Virus record (IMG/VR): IMGVR_UViG_3300034190_000777
Location: 1-32,169 of that record
Strand: one strand, 5' to 3'
DNA: 32,169 bases
DNA from: a virus
Shown: positions 13,301 to 21,634 of the stretch, one piece after another
How the letters are laid out: every line of letters begins with the position of its first letter
Numbering within the stretch: the stretch's first letter is position 1
Translations under genes and position numbers: made by a program
The notes under the pieces: generated by a model
What the model was told of the DNA's origin: nothing
The model's input: only the letters and a program-made list of their open reading frames with translations
The model's database searches: none

Positions 13301-15328
13301 ATGCTAGAAGATAACGAAGACTTTGCTGTTGAACAACATTTAGAAGACTGGGTAATCCAGAAGTGTGACGGATGGCGAGATCATTTCGAAGCTAATTATT
13401 CACAACGCTTTGACGAATACTACCGTTTATGGCGTGGACAATGGTCTGCACAGGATCAGTCACGTACCTCAGAACGATCTAAGATTATCTCTCCTGCGCT
13501 ACAGCAGGCTGTTGAATCCTCAGTAGCAGAACTAGAAGAAGCTACCTTTGGTCGTGGTAAGTGGTTTGATATTAAAGATGACTACATGGATCAAGACCCT
13601 CAAGACATCGTTATGCTGCGCAATCATCTTGAAGAAGACTTTAAGAAGAACAAGGTACGCAAGGGTGTTGCTGAGTGTCTAATCAATGCTGCTGTGTTTG
13701 GCACAGGTATTGCAGAGATTGTTCTAGAAGAAGAGAAAGAGTTTAAACCAGCTACACAGCCCGTGCTAGGCGGAGAGATGACAGCGGTAGGTGTTAACAT
13801 TGTAGACCGTACTTGCGTTAAGCTGCGTCCTGTAATGCCTCAGAACTTCCTGATTGACCCAGTAGCTACAGATATTGAATCAGCTCTAGGTTGTGCTGTA
13901 GACGAGTTTGTTTCGTCTTTCTCAGTAGAGATTCTACAGGAAAGCGGTGTATATCGTGAAGCAGACATTGTTAGTGCTACTCCAGACTTCGACATTGAGC
14001 CTGATCAAGACCTTACACGCTACGACGAAGACAAGGTACGTCTTACTAAGTATTATGGTCTAGTGCCACGTCACCTGCTTGAAAAAGCAATGAAGGAAGA
14101 CGAAGCAGAAGACGAAGAGATTGTTGAGTTTGAAGAAGAAGACGATTCCTACTACGTAGAAGCAGTTGTTGTTATCGCCAATGGCGGCACATTGCTCAAG
14201 GCTTCGCTTAACCCTTATATGATGCAAGACCGTCCTATCGTGGCATTCCCATGGGATGTCGTTCCTAGCCGCTTCTGGGGCAGAGGAGTATGTGAGAAAG
14301 GCTACAACAGTCAGAAGGCGTTAGACACAGAGCTACGCGCTAGAATTGACGCTCTTGCACTAACCATCCACCCAATGATGGCAATGGACGCTTCTCGTAT
14401 GCCTAGAGGCGCTAAACCTACTATTCAGCCAGGAAAAACCATCCTTACCAACGGCAACCCTGCTGAGATTCTACAGCCATTTAACTTTGGTCAGGTCAGT
14501 CAGATTACCTTTGCACAAGCTCAGGCTTTGCAGACAATGGTACAGACAGCTACAGGCGCTATTGACTCAGCAGGTATTGCTGGTTCTGTTAATGGCGATG
14601 CTACCGCTGCTGGTGTGTCTATGTCACTAGGTGCTATCATTAAACGTCACAAGCGTACTCTTATCAACTTCCAAGAGTCTTTTGTAATTCCTTTTGTTAC
14701 GAAAGCAGCTTATAGGTATATGCAGTTTGAGCCAGAGATGTACCCAGTAGCTGACTACAAGTTCCATACGTCTAGCTCGTTAGGTATCATTGCTCGTGAG
14801 TACGAGGTTACACAGCTTGTGCAGCTCCTACAAACTATGTCGCCAGATACTCCTATGTATCCTAAGCTGGTTATGTCTATTATTGACAACATGAACCTGT
14901 CTAACCGTGAAGAGTTAATTCAGGTACTTGAGCAAGCCAACCAGCCTAACCCAGAAGCACAGCAGGCACAGCAGGCAGCACAGCAGCAACAAGCAGCCTT
15001 CCAAGCGTCACAGACTGCTGCACTCAACGGTCAGGCACAAGAGTCTGCTGCTAGAGCGCAGAAGATTACAGTGGAAGCACAAGCCATCCCACAAGAGCTT
15101 GAGATTGATCGTATCAAGGCTGTGACTACAAATCTTAAAGCAGGAGACGCAGATGACAAGGAGTTCCAAAAGCGTCTAGAAATCTCTAAGCAGTTGCTCA
15201 AGGAACGTGAAGTAGCTGTTAAAGAAGGAAACGTAGAAGCAACGCCAGCGCCTCAAGCAGAACCAGAACCAGCGCCAGCACCAACCCCTCAAGCTACTTT
15301 CGAGCCACAAGGAGATAACACACTATGA
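13301..15328 (+). CDS. portal (head-tail connector) protein
   Basis: The 675-aa product follows TerL by two bases and has the character of podovirus portals: N-terminal Trp/Tyr-rich helices (YYRLWRGQW), ATFGRGKWFDI, PVMPQNFLIDP, PFVAFPWDVVP-like PIVAFPWDVVPSRFWGRGVCE, then a Gln/Ala-rich coiled-coil barrel (about residues 545-600) and a Pro/Ala/Gln tail. Twelve copies form the DNA channel at one capsid vertex and bind TerL and the tail adaptor. The Gln-rich segment is encoded by repetitive CAG/CAA codons. Its stop overlaps the next start by four bases (ATGA). Confidence 0.9.
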   Translation: MLEDNEDFAVEQHLEDWVIQKCDGWRDHFEANYSQRFDEYYRLWRGQWSAQDQSRTSERSKIISPALQQAVESSVAELEEATFGRGKWFDIKDDYMDQDPQDIVMLRNHLEEDFKKNKVRKGVAECLINAAVFGTGIAEIVLEEEKEFKPATQPVLGGEMTAVGVNIVDRTCVKLRPVMPQNFLIDPVATDIESALGCAVDEFVSSFSVEILQESGVYREADIVSATPDFDIEPDQDLTRYDEDKVRLTKYYGLVPRHLLEKAMKEDEAEDEEIVEFEEEDDSYYVEAVVVIANGGTLLKASLNPYMMQDRPIVAFPWDVVPSRFWGRGVCEKGYNSQKALDTELRARIDALALTIHPMMAMDASRMPRGAKPTIQPGKTILTNGNPAEILQPFNFGQVSQITFAQAQALQTMVQTATGAIDSAGIAGSVNGDATAAGVSMSLGAIIKRHKRTLINFQESFVIPFVTKAAYRYMQFEPEMYPVADYKFHTSSSLGIIAREYEVTQLVQLLQTMSPDTPMYPKLVMSIIDNMNLSNREELIQVLEQANQPNPEAQQAQQAAQQQQAAFQASQTAALNGQAQESAARAQKITVEAQAIPQELEIDRIKAVTTNLKAGDADDKEFQKRLEISKQLLKEREVAVKEGNVEATPAPQAEPEPAPAPTPQATFEPQGDNTL

Positions 15329-15465
15329 TAACAACACGAGAGTTAGAGCACGTAGTAGCTCAGGTTAACGCTAGATTTGAAGAGTTGTTTAAAGAATTAG
15401 AGAAATTAAAAGCTAAAGAGGAGAAGCCCAGTGGCGACACCAAGAAAGGGAAAGGCAAAGGTTAA
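15325..15465 (+). CDS. 46-aa coiled-coil small protein
   Basis: ATG at 15325-15327 overlaps the portal stop and has AAGGAG ten bases upstream. The 46-aa product (MITTRELEHVVAQVNARFEEL...) has leucine/valine spacing compatible with a short coiled coil and ends in a lysine/glycine-rich tail. It overlaps the next gene by 35 bases in another frame. No function is known; it is probably structural or assembly-related from its position between portal and scaffold. Confidence 0.65.
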   Translation: MITTRELEHVVAQVNARFEELFKELEKLKAKEEKPSGDTKKGKGKG

Positions 15466-15685
15466 AGTAACCTCTAGCGGAAAAAAAGTAAGCTATGGCC
15501 AAGCTGGTAAAGCTAAAGGTGGAGGTCCTCGCGTAAAACCTGGGACTTCCAAAGGCGATAGCTACTGTGCTAGAAGTCTAGGCATTAAAAAGGGATTGCC
15601 TAAGGCTAAACAGAACGATCCTAACACGCCCAATAATTTATCACGCAAACGCTGGAAGTGTTCTGGCGCTAAATCGAGGAAATAA
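15431..15685 (+). CDS. 84-aa basic protein (DUF6321-like)
   Basis: A GTG start at 15431 with GAGGAG seven to twelve bases upstream opens 84 codons. The product is very rich in Lys/Arg/Gly, and its second half contains GDSYCARSLGIKKGLP and NDPNTPNNLSRKRWKCSG, a pattern that recurs in marine phage and some other proteins filed, as I recall, under DUF6321. Function is unknown. The charge suggests DNA contact inside the capsid or during packaging, which is inference. Two cysteines (C47, C78) flank the conserved block. Confidence 0.72.
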   Translation: MATPRKGKAKVKVTSSGKKVSYGQAGKAKGGGPRVKPGTSKGDSYCARSLGIKKGLPKAKQNDPNTPNNLSRKRWKCSGAKSRK

Positions 15686-15686
15686 C

Positions 15687-15776
15687 ATGCCATACGGTAC
15701 AGGTACATACGGAACAAAGGTCGGAAGACCACCTAAGAAGAAGAAGAAACCAGTTAAGAAGCCAGTAAAGAGATGA
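15687..15776 (+). CDS. 29-aa basic microprotein
   Basis: ATG at 15687 follows the previous stop by one base and has GAGGA seven bases upstream. The 29-aa product starts MPYGTGTYGTKVGRPPK and ends in a lysine-rich stretch (ten Lys and two Arg in the last 18 residues). GRPPK is an AT-hook core, so minor-groove DNA binding is plausible. Its stop overlaps the next start (ATGA). Confidence 0.65.
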   Translation: MPYGTGTYGTKVGRPPKKKKKPVKKPVKR

Positions 15777-15904
15777 AGGGTCAGACACACGGTGGTAAGG
15801 GAAGTGCCACTAGAAAGACCGATTCAGCCAAGTTTGCAAGCAACTGGGACGCTATATACAACAAACCAGCAAAGAAGTCAAGTAAAAAATCAAATAAAGC
15901 TTGA
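15773..15904 (+). CDS. 43-aa basic microprotein
   Basis: ATG at 15773-15775 overlaps the previous stop. The 43-aa product starts MKGQTHGGKGSATRKTDSAK, contains FASNWDAIYNKP and ends in Lys/Ser-rich sequence. Small proteins with GGKGS and FA.NWD-type motifs occur in other podovirus head gene clusters, function unknown to me. The last codons and the TGA stop (15902-15904) are part of the -35 region of the next promoter. Confidence 0.65.
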   Translation: MKGQTHGGKGSATRKTDSAKFASNWDAIYNKPAKKSSKKSNKA

Positions 15905-15929
15905 CTTTCTTATGCTTTTATGTTATAAT
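15901..15929 (+). promoter_or_regulatory. sigma70-type promoter before the scaffold/capsid genes
   Basis: TTGACT (15901-15906), a 17-base spacer, perfect TATAAT (15924-15929) with TG one base before it. The start of transcription would be near 15936, some 42 bases before the ATG at 15978, where GGAGAAACAGTA precedes the start. It shares the 17-base block CAAATAAAGCTTGACTT with the promoter at 11095-11123 and would boost scaffold and capsid transcripts. Confidence 0.87.
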
Positions 15930-15977
15930 AACTAGGTAACCAACACTTAAATAACTGTCCTTAATGGAGAAACAGTA

Positions 15978-16238
15978 ATGATTGATAAAGATTTAGAGCT
16001 ATATTACCGCAACGCATCTGATATGTTTGTTACAGAAGGTTGGAAGACTTTAATGTCTGACCTAGCTGCTAACGCAAACAATATCAACTCTGTTGAACAC
16101 ACTAAAGATGGAGAAGACCTGCACTTCCGTAAAGGGCAATTGTCAGTTCTTGGTAGCCTCCTTACTTTAGAGACTCAACTTAAAGAAGCAGAAGAGCAAG
16201 CTTTGATAGCAGAAGATTACGAAGACGAAGCAGCTTAA
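15978..16238 (+). CDS. 86-aa acidic helical protein
   Basis: The product begins MIDKDLELYYRNASDMFVTEGW and is helical and acidic, ending AEDYEDEAA. ATG is preceded by GGAG. Proteins with a similar start, placed just before a zinc-ribbon protein and scaffold, are seen in other podoviruses but have no known function. It is the first gene after the promoter at 15901-15929, and its stop is fused with the next start (TAATG). Confidence 0.7.
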   Translation: MIDKDLELYYRNASDMFVTEGWKTLMSDLAANANNINSVEHTKDGEDLHFRKGQLSVLGSLLTLETQLKEAEEQALIAEDYEDEAA

Positions 16239-16468
16239 TGCGTATTATCTTAGAGTTTAAGTGTGAGGACGGTCATGTCAATGAGAGATTTGTTGAAGAT
16301 GACTGCACTCACATACCTTGTTTAGATTGCGACAAGATGGCAAGAAGAATTGTAAGTGCTGTTCGTTCTAAGCTAGACCCTATATCTGGAGACTTCATGG
16401 GTGCGACCAGACAGTGGGAAAAGAACAGAGAACAGAAGCTACAACAAGAACGCAAGGCCAACTCCTAA
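16238..16468 (+). CDS. 76-aa zinc-ribbon protein (FmdB-like start)
   Basis: The product has C9 and H13 near the start (FKCEDGHVNERFV) and the pair C28/C31 (IPCLDCDKMARR), resembling the FmdB-type small zinc ribbons. It then has the phage-typical DPISGDFMGATRQWEKNREQK segment. Its position before the scaffold gene is conserved in many phages, but the function is not established. The start codon overlaps the previous stop by one base. Confidence 0.72.
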   Translation: MRIILEFKCEDGHVNERFVEDDCTHIPCLDCDKMARRIVSAVRSKLDPISGDFMGATRQWEKNREQKLQQERKANS

Positions 16469-16521
16469 CCGAAGCCCTGCATAATACACCTCCATAATGA
16501 GATTACTCACGGAGTTTAATA

Positions 16522-17301
16522 ATGGCAACATTACACGACGAGCGTCAAGAAGACGTTGACAACGAAGAAGAAATAAGTCAGTTTACTGAGGAACCTGAGC
16601 TTCAGGAGACTCCTCAAGAAGATGACATCCCTGACAAGTACAAAGGAAAATCAACCGCTGATATTGTAAGGATGCACCAAGAAGCTGAAAAGCTCCTAGG
16701 AAAGCAAAGCGGCGAAGTAGGGGAGTTACGATCTGTTGTTGACAACTATATACAGACACAACTCGACACAACAACAAAAGCAACCCAAGAACCTGAAGAA
16801 GAAATAGACTTTTTCTCTGATCCCGACAAGGCTGTCGAGAGAGCTATTAAGAATCATCCTTCAATTAAAGCTGCTGAAGCTCAGACCCAGCAGTATAAAC
16901 AAGCTAACGCACAGACTCAATTGCAACAACGTCACCCCGACATGCAAGAGATTCTGCAAGATGGTAAGTTTGTAGATTGGATTAAAGGATCAAAGATTCG
17001 TACACAGCTCTTCGCGCAAGCGGATACGCAGTATGACTACGAAGCTGCTGATGAACTTTTCACTAATTGGAAGGAACGTCAAGGTGCAGTAGCGCAGACT
17101 GCTACAAATGAGAAAGCTAGTCGTAAAACCGCAGTTAAGAACGCCTCAGCAGGTAATGCCAGAGGTAGTGGTGAAGCAGCTAGTAGAAAAATCTATAGAC
17201 GCTCAGACATTATTAAACTTATGCAGACCGATCCTGAACGCTATTTGTCTTTGAGTGACGAGATTACTCAAGCATACGCTGAAGGACGAGTCCGACAATA
17301 A
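16522..17301 (+). CDS. scaffolding protein
   Basis: The 259-aa product is acidic in the N-terminal 60 residues (runs of Glu/Asp) and has long polar helices with Gln-rich coiled-coil character (about 60-75 and 105-140). It ends in a basic segment with RKIYRRSDIIKLMQTDPERYLSLSDEI, the short hydrophobic-basic helix that in podovirus scaffolds contacts the capsid protein. It lies directly before the major capsid gene, the standard place. Such proteins guide prohead assembly and leave or are destroyed before packaging. No protease motif is visible. The call rests on position and composition. Confidence 0.82.
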   Translation: MATLHDERQEDVDNEEEISQFTEEPELQETPQEDDIPDKYKGKSTADIVRMHQEAEKLLGKQSGEVGELRSVVDNYIQTQLDTTTKATQEPEEEIDFFSDPDKAVERAIKNHPSIKAAEAQTQQYKQANAQTQLQQRHPDMQEILQDGKFVDWIKGSKIRTQLFAQADTQYDYEAADELFTNWKERQGAVAQTATNEKASRKTAVKNASAGNARGSGEAASRKIYRRSDIIKLMQTDPERYLSLSDEITQAYAEGRVRQ

Positions 17302-17324
17302 TCTTATTTTAAGGAAGTATTATC

Positions 17325-18266
17325 ATGGCTACATCAGTATATCCCAATATGGGCGGAGCAGTAGACAACACTAGCGCAGCGAAGTTTATCCCAGAAATCT
17401 GGAGTGACGAAGTAATTGCAGCGTACAAGAGCAATCTCGTACTAGCTAATCTTGTTAAGAAAATGGGCATGACTGGCAAGAAGGGCGATGTTATCCACGT
17501 ACCTAAGCCTCTTCGTGGCACAGCTAGTGAAAAAGTTGCACAAACTGCTGTTACTATCCAGAGCAGCGTAGAGTCAGAAGTTCTGATTAACATCAACAAG
17601 CACTTCGAATTCTCTCGTTTGATCGAAGACATTACCGAAGTACAGGCTCTCGCTTCTTTGCGACAGTTCTATACAGGCGATGCAGGCTACGGCTTGGCCA
17701 AGCAGATTGACAACGATTTGTTTGAGTTGGCTAAGTCTTTCGGAGACGGCGATGGCACTAGCTACGTTAACTCTGGTTCTTTCCAGATCAACACTACCTC
17801 TGGCGCTTTGGAAGCATTCGACATCGACGGCGCTGCTGACGTTGGCGATTTCTCTGACGCTGCTATGCGTTCGTTGATTCAGAAGCAAGATGACGCAGAC
17901 GTTCCTATGGACAACCGAAGCTTCATCGTACCACCTTCGCTACGTAATGCCATCATGGGCATTGAGCGTTACACTTCTACTGATTTTGTTAATGGCAAAA
18001 CTGTAGAGACTGGTAAGATTGGTAACCTGTACGGTGTTGACGTATTCGTCTCTACCAACGTACCTGTTATTGATACTACTGGTGGTGCTACTATCCGTGG
18101 CGCACAGCTAATCCACAAGGACACTTCTGTTCTTGCAGAGCAGCAGGCTATCCGTTCGCAGACCCAGTACAAGCAAGAGTTCTTAGGCACTCTGTATACT
18201 GCTGATTGCCTATATGGTGTTCAGGTTATGCGTCCAGAAGCAGGCTTCACTCTAGCTGTTAAGTAA
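17325..18266 (+). CDS. major capsid protein
   Basis: The 313-aa product is preceded by AAGGA at a good distance and followed by a strong terminator, as expected for the most abundant late protein. MATSVYPNMGGAVDN ... FIPEIWSDEVIAAYKSNLVLANLVKK and HVPKPLRG are typical of podovirus/HK97-fold capsid proteins of this group. The C-terminal part contains NLYGVDVFVSTNVP, YKQEFLGTLYTADCLYGVQVMRPEAG. It has the right length and gene neighbourhood. Hundreds of copies form the icosahedral head. Confidence 0.93.
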   Translation: MATSVYPNMGGAVDNTSAAKFIPEIWSDEVIAAYKSNLVLANLVKKMGMTGKKGDVIHVPKPLRGTASEKVAQTAVTIQSSVESEVLININKHFEFSRLIEDITEVQALASLRQFYTGDAGYGLAKQIDNDLFELAKSFGDGDGTSYVNSGSFQINTTSGALEAFDIDGAADVGDFSDAAMRSLIQKQDDADVPMDNRSFIVPPSLRNAIMGIERYTSTDFVNGKTVETGKIGNLYGVDVFVSTNVPVIDTTGGATIRGAQLIHKDTSVLAEQQAIRSQTQYKQEFLGTLYTADCLYGVQVMRPEAGFTLAVK

Positions 18267-18280
18267 GAAGTAACAAACTA

Positions 18281-18305
18281 GGGGATTCTTCGGAGTCCCC
18301 TTTTT
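18281..18305 (+). terminator. Rho-independent terminator after the capsid gene
   Basis: GGGGATTC and GAGTCCCC pair across a TTCG loop (eight pairs with one G-T), followed by TTTTT (18301-18305). It stands 14 bases after the capsid stop. Partial readthrough would supply the lower amounts of fibre transcript. Confidence 0.9.
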
Positions 18306-18335
18306 ACTTTTCTTTTGTTTTCTTAGGAGCTATAC

Positions 18336-19667
18336 ATGGCAATATTTAGAGGTGACGGAGGTGCGGGCGATTCCAATACGGATGCTACGCTACTAGCAGT
18401 CACAGCCCAAGCTGTTATAGCCACTACGAAAGCAAGCGATTCAGCCGCTAGTGCCGTAAGCGCCAGCAACTCAGCAACAATTGCAACAGACAAAGCAGCA
18501 GAAGCGTCTACATCAGCAACCAACGCAGCTAACAGCGCGACAGGTGTTGCACAGTACGCAACAGCAGCAGCCAACAGTGCTACAGCAGCAGCAACTTCAG
18601 AAACTAACGCAGCCACTAGCGCCACAGCAGCAGCTACAGCAGAAACTAATGCTGAAACCGCTGAGACGAACGCAGAGACTGCTGAGAGCAATGCAGCGAT
18701 CAGTGCTGCCACAGCTACTACTAAAGCAGCAGAAGCCGTTACAAGCGCATCTAATGCGTCTACGAGTGCTTCTACTGCAACGACCAAAGCATCAGAGGCA
18801 GCGACTAGCGCCAGCAATGCCTCAACCTCCGAAAGCAATGCTGCTACGTCAGCCTCTGATGCATCTACTTCAGCCACTAACGCAAGTAACTCAGCTACGG
18901 CTGCGGCTTCTTCTGCTAGTGGTGCAGCGACTTCTGCCACTAACGCCGCTACTAGTGCTACAGCGGCTGGTACGTCTGAGACTAACGCAGCGACAAGTGC
19001 TACAAGTGCTTCTGTCAGTGCTACAGCAGCTGCAACCTCAGAGACTAATGCAGCCACTAGCGCAACTACAGCTACTAATCAAGCAACAGCAGCGGGTCTA
19101 AGCGCCACTAACGCAGCGACAAGTGAAAGCAATGCTGCTAGTTCTGCTACAGCCGCCAGCACCTCAGCATCTAGTGCAGCTACGTCAGCAACAGCAGCGT
19201 CCACAAGCGCAACTAATGCAGCAACGTCTGAGACTAATGCAGCTGGTTCAGCTACAGCAGCAGCCACATCAGCGACTAACGCGGCTACGTCAGAGACTAA
19301 TGCAGCAGCCAGCGAAACAGCAGCGGCTATATCAGCTACTAATGCTAGTGCCTCTGAGACAGCAGCGGCGACTAGTGCAGCGACAGCAACAACTAAGGCT
19401 AGTGAAGCTAGTACCTCAGCAGCTAACGCAGCTACAAGCGCAACTACGGCCACTACACAGGCTACTAATGCAGCCACTAGTGCAACTGCTGCGGCCACTA
19501 GTGCTACAGCTGCTTCTACCAGCGAGACTAACGCAGCAACATCAGAGACTAACGCAGCCACTAGTGCAACATCAGCAGCAGCTAGCGCAGCAGAGGCAAT
19601 TGTAACTCTTTCTAATCTTAACGCAGACAACATGACTACTGGCACACTCAACGGTGGAACTTACTAA
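18336..19667 (+). CDS. Ala/Ser/Thr heptad-repeat fibre stalk protein
   Basis: After AGGAG the 443-aa product begins MAIFRGDGGAGDSNTDATL, a short attachment-type N-terminus. It continues from about residue 25 to 425 in degenerate seven-residue units of the type ATSETNA / ATSATAA, as in the shaft of lambda side tail fibre. The small residues every seven positions fit a trimeric, coiled-coil-like shaft. It ends NLNADNMTTGTLNGGTY with no receptor-binding tip. The fibre gene at 19680 follows 12 bases later and may supply it. Other long frames on both strands over this stretch are by-products of the repeats. An N-terminal link to the tail is inferred. Confidence 0.82.
   Translation: MAIFRGDGGAGDSNTDATLLAVTAQAVIATTKASDSAASAVSASNSATIATDKAAEASTSATNAANSATGVAQYATAAANSATAAATSETNAATSATAAATAETNAETAETNAETAESNAAISAATATTKAAEAVTSASNASTSASTATTKASEAATSASNASTSESNAATSASDASTSATNASNSATAAASSASGAATSATNAATSATAAGTSETNAATSATSASVSATAAATSETNAATSATTATNQATAAGLSATNAATSESNAASSATAASTSASSAATSATAASTSATNAATSETNAAGSATAAATSATNAATSETNAAASETAAAISATNASASETAAATSAATATTKASEASTSAANAATSATTATTQATNAATSATAAATSATAASTSETNAATSETNAATSATSAAASAAEAIVTLSNLNADNMTTGTLNGGTY
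18586..19590 (+). repeat. 21-base degenerate tandem repeat (heptad coding)
   Basis: Tandem 21-base units of the kind GCN-ACN-WSN-GMN-ACN-AAY-GCN code for seven-residue repeats. Copies differ mainly at third codon positions, so the protein is more regular than the DNA. Boundaries are approximate. Confidence 0.8.
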
Positions 19668-19679
19668 AGGTATTTAAAC

Positions 19680-21632
19680 ATGGCAACAAAAATTGTAACT
19701 AAAAATAGCTCCACCGCTGGTGCTGCCCCTACAGCAACTGATCTTGTACAAGGTGAGCTGGCGGTCAACGTAGCTGACAAGCGTCTATACACAGAAGATA
19801 ACGCAGGTGCTATTGTAGAGCTGGGTACTAACCCTAGTGGCGATGTGACCTTCCAGGATAACGGCAAAGCCATTTTTGGTGCTGGCAGCGACCTACAGAT
19901 TTACCATGATGGTAGTGATAGTGTAATAGCTGAAACGGGAACAGGTAATTTAGCATTATGGGGCAATAACATTAAATTGCTCAATGCTGGTGGCACTGAA
20001 ACAATGCTTGATGCAGATCCCAATGGAGCAGTCACCCTTTATTACAACGATGTTACTAGACTAGCCACTTCAGGGGGAGGCATAGACGTTACTGGCACAG
20101 CCACGATGGATGGGCTTGATGTTGACTCTACGACACCACAGATAAAGCTAAATGAAACTGACGTTACTGACGAAAACACTCAGTTTATACAAGCATCTGG
20201 CAGCTTTAGAATTAGAACGGTAACTGATGCTGGGACGCTTGTTGCTGAACGTATGCGTATTGACCACGGAACTGGCGACATCAGCTTCTACGAAGACACA
20301 GGCACAACGGCTAAGTTGTTCTGGGATGCGTCTGCGGAGTCTTTGGGTATTGGTACTAGTTCGCCTAGTGGTGCATACGCACAGCCAAGTCTGCACATCC
20401 ATGCTTCAGGTAATGGTGCAGAGCTACATCTTACTGATGGTACAACAGGCGCAACATCTTCTGATGGTATGTCTATATTTCAGTACGCGAATGACGGCTA
20501 TATACATATGCGTGAAAACGGTAGTTTACGAACGTATATAAACGGCTCAGAACGCATGCGCATAGACAGCGCAGGCAACGTGGGTATTGGTACTAGTTTG
20601 CCTAGTTCAATACTGTCAACTTCTGGTACTGATACAACAGCGTATTCCTCAAGCTCAGTAGGTGGTCAAGACAGTTCAGCTACACTAAAAATTCAGAACT
20701 TAACCACTTCCGCTAATTCTTTTGCCTCTATTGATTTTAACACTAACAATAATCGCGTTGTAAATAGAATTGTATCCTCGCATGGTTCTACAACTACAGA
20801 TGGGTTTTTAGCTTTTGTAACTGAAGGCTCTGGAACTCCAGCAGAACGTATGCGCATAGACAGCGCAGGTCGCGTTGGTATTGGTACTAGTTCGCCTCAG
20901 TACATTACAGAGATTGCAAAAACTCAAGCGGGTGGTATAGGGCCAACCTTGTACCTACACAACACAGCAGACAGTGCTGCAGTAGGCCATGCCGCTGAAA
21001 TTAGATTTAACCTAAGAGGCACAGAAGCTACTACCAGAAACGCGGCAATACAAGCTGTTGCTGAATCGACTTACGGTACAAGCCCTGCTTTAACCTTTTT
21101 AACGTCATCAGGCGATAATGGCTCTGCCACAGAACGTATGCGCATAGACAGCGCAGGCAACCTGTTGGTGGGTACTACGACAAGAAAAAATTCAGCGTCC
21201 AGAGTATCTATAAAACCCGTTGGTTCGGGTGTTGCTTTTGAAACTCAACCCTCAGACGCGAATGGATATTATGTTGGCCTCTTTTATAATAATTCTAGCG
21301 CTCTTGTAGGTTCTATCTATAGTTCACCAACTTCAACATCCTTCAACACCTCCTCAGACCAACGCCTCAAGGACAACATTGCAGACGCTGATGACGCAGG
21401 TAGCAAGATAGATGCTATACAAGTTAGACAGTACGACTGGAAAGCTGATGGCTCTCATCAAGACTACGGCATGATTGCACAGGAGCTACAACTTGTTGCA
21501 CCAGAAGCTGTTAGTGGAGATGCTGACTCAGAAAATATGATGGGAGTGGACTACAGCAAGCTAGTCCCAATGTTAATTAAAGAAATTCAATCACTACGCA
21601 ACCGTGTTGCACAATTAGAAACTGGAGAATAA
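19680..21632 (+). CDS. tail fibre/spike with C-terminal S74 intramolecular chaperone
   Basis: The 650-aa product starts with a tail-attachment-like domain (LVQGELAVNVADKRLYTEDNAGAIVELG). It has repeated blocks around residues 190-500 containing ERMRIDSAG...GIGTSSP and ends in an S74 peptidase/chaperone: TSSDQRLKDNI with predicted catalytic Ser559 and Lys564 (spacing S-x4-K as in endosialidase tails), DYGMIAQELQ and a final coiled coil (LVPMLIKEIQSLRNRVAQLE). In this family the chaperone drives trimerisation and then cuts itself off just before the Ser, so the mature fibre would be about 558 residues. It probably carries the receptor-binding function. Confidence 0.92.
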   Translation: MATKIVTKNSSTAGAAPTATDLVQGELAVNVADKRLYTEDNAGAIVELGTNPSGDVTFQDNGKAIFGAGSDLQIYHDGSDSVIAETGTGNLALWGNNIKLLNAGGTETMLDADPNGAVTLYYNDVTRLATSGGGIDVTGTATMDGLDVDSTTPQIKLNETDVTDENTQFIQASGSFRIRTVTDAGTLVAERMRIDHGTGDISFYEDTGTTAKLFWDASAESLGIGTSSPSGAYAQPSLHIHASGNGAELHLTDGTTGATSSDGMSIFQYANDGYIHMRENGSLRTYINGSERMRIDSAGNVGIGTSLPSSILSTSGTDTTAYSSSSVGGQDSSATLKIQNLTTSANSFASIDFNTNNNRVVNRIVSSHGSTTTDGFLAFVTEGSGTPAERMRIDSAGRVGIGTSSPQYITEIAKTQAGGIGPTLYLHNTADSAAVGHAAEIRFNLRGTEATTRNAAIQAVAESTYGTSPALTFLTSSGDNGSATERMRIDSAGNLLVGTTTRKNSASRVSIKPVGSGVAFETQPSDANGYYVGLFYNNSSALVGSIYSSPTSTSFNTSSDQRLKDNIADADDAGSKIDAIQVRQYDWKADGSHQDYGMIAQELQLVAPEAVSGDADSENMMGVDYSKLVPMLIKEIQSLRNRVAQLETGE

Positions 21633-21634
21633 TC

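Noticed and set aside
18323-19651. Two long minus-strand open frames (244 and 190 codons) and plus-strand Gln/Leu-rich frames over the fibre shaft
   Set aside because: They are mirror products of the 21-base repeats: low-complexity Ala/Val/Leu or Gln/Leu sequence, no ribosome sites, wrong strand or frame. The plus frame 18336-19667 fits known fibre shafts.
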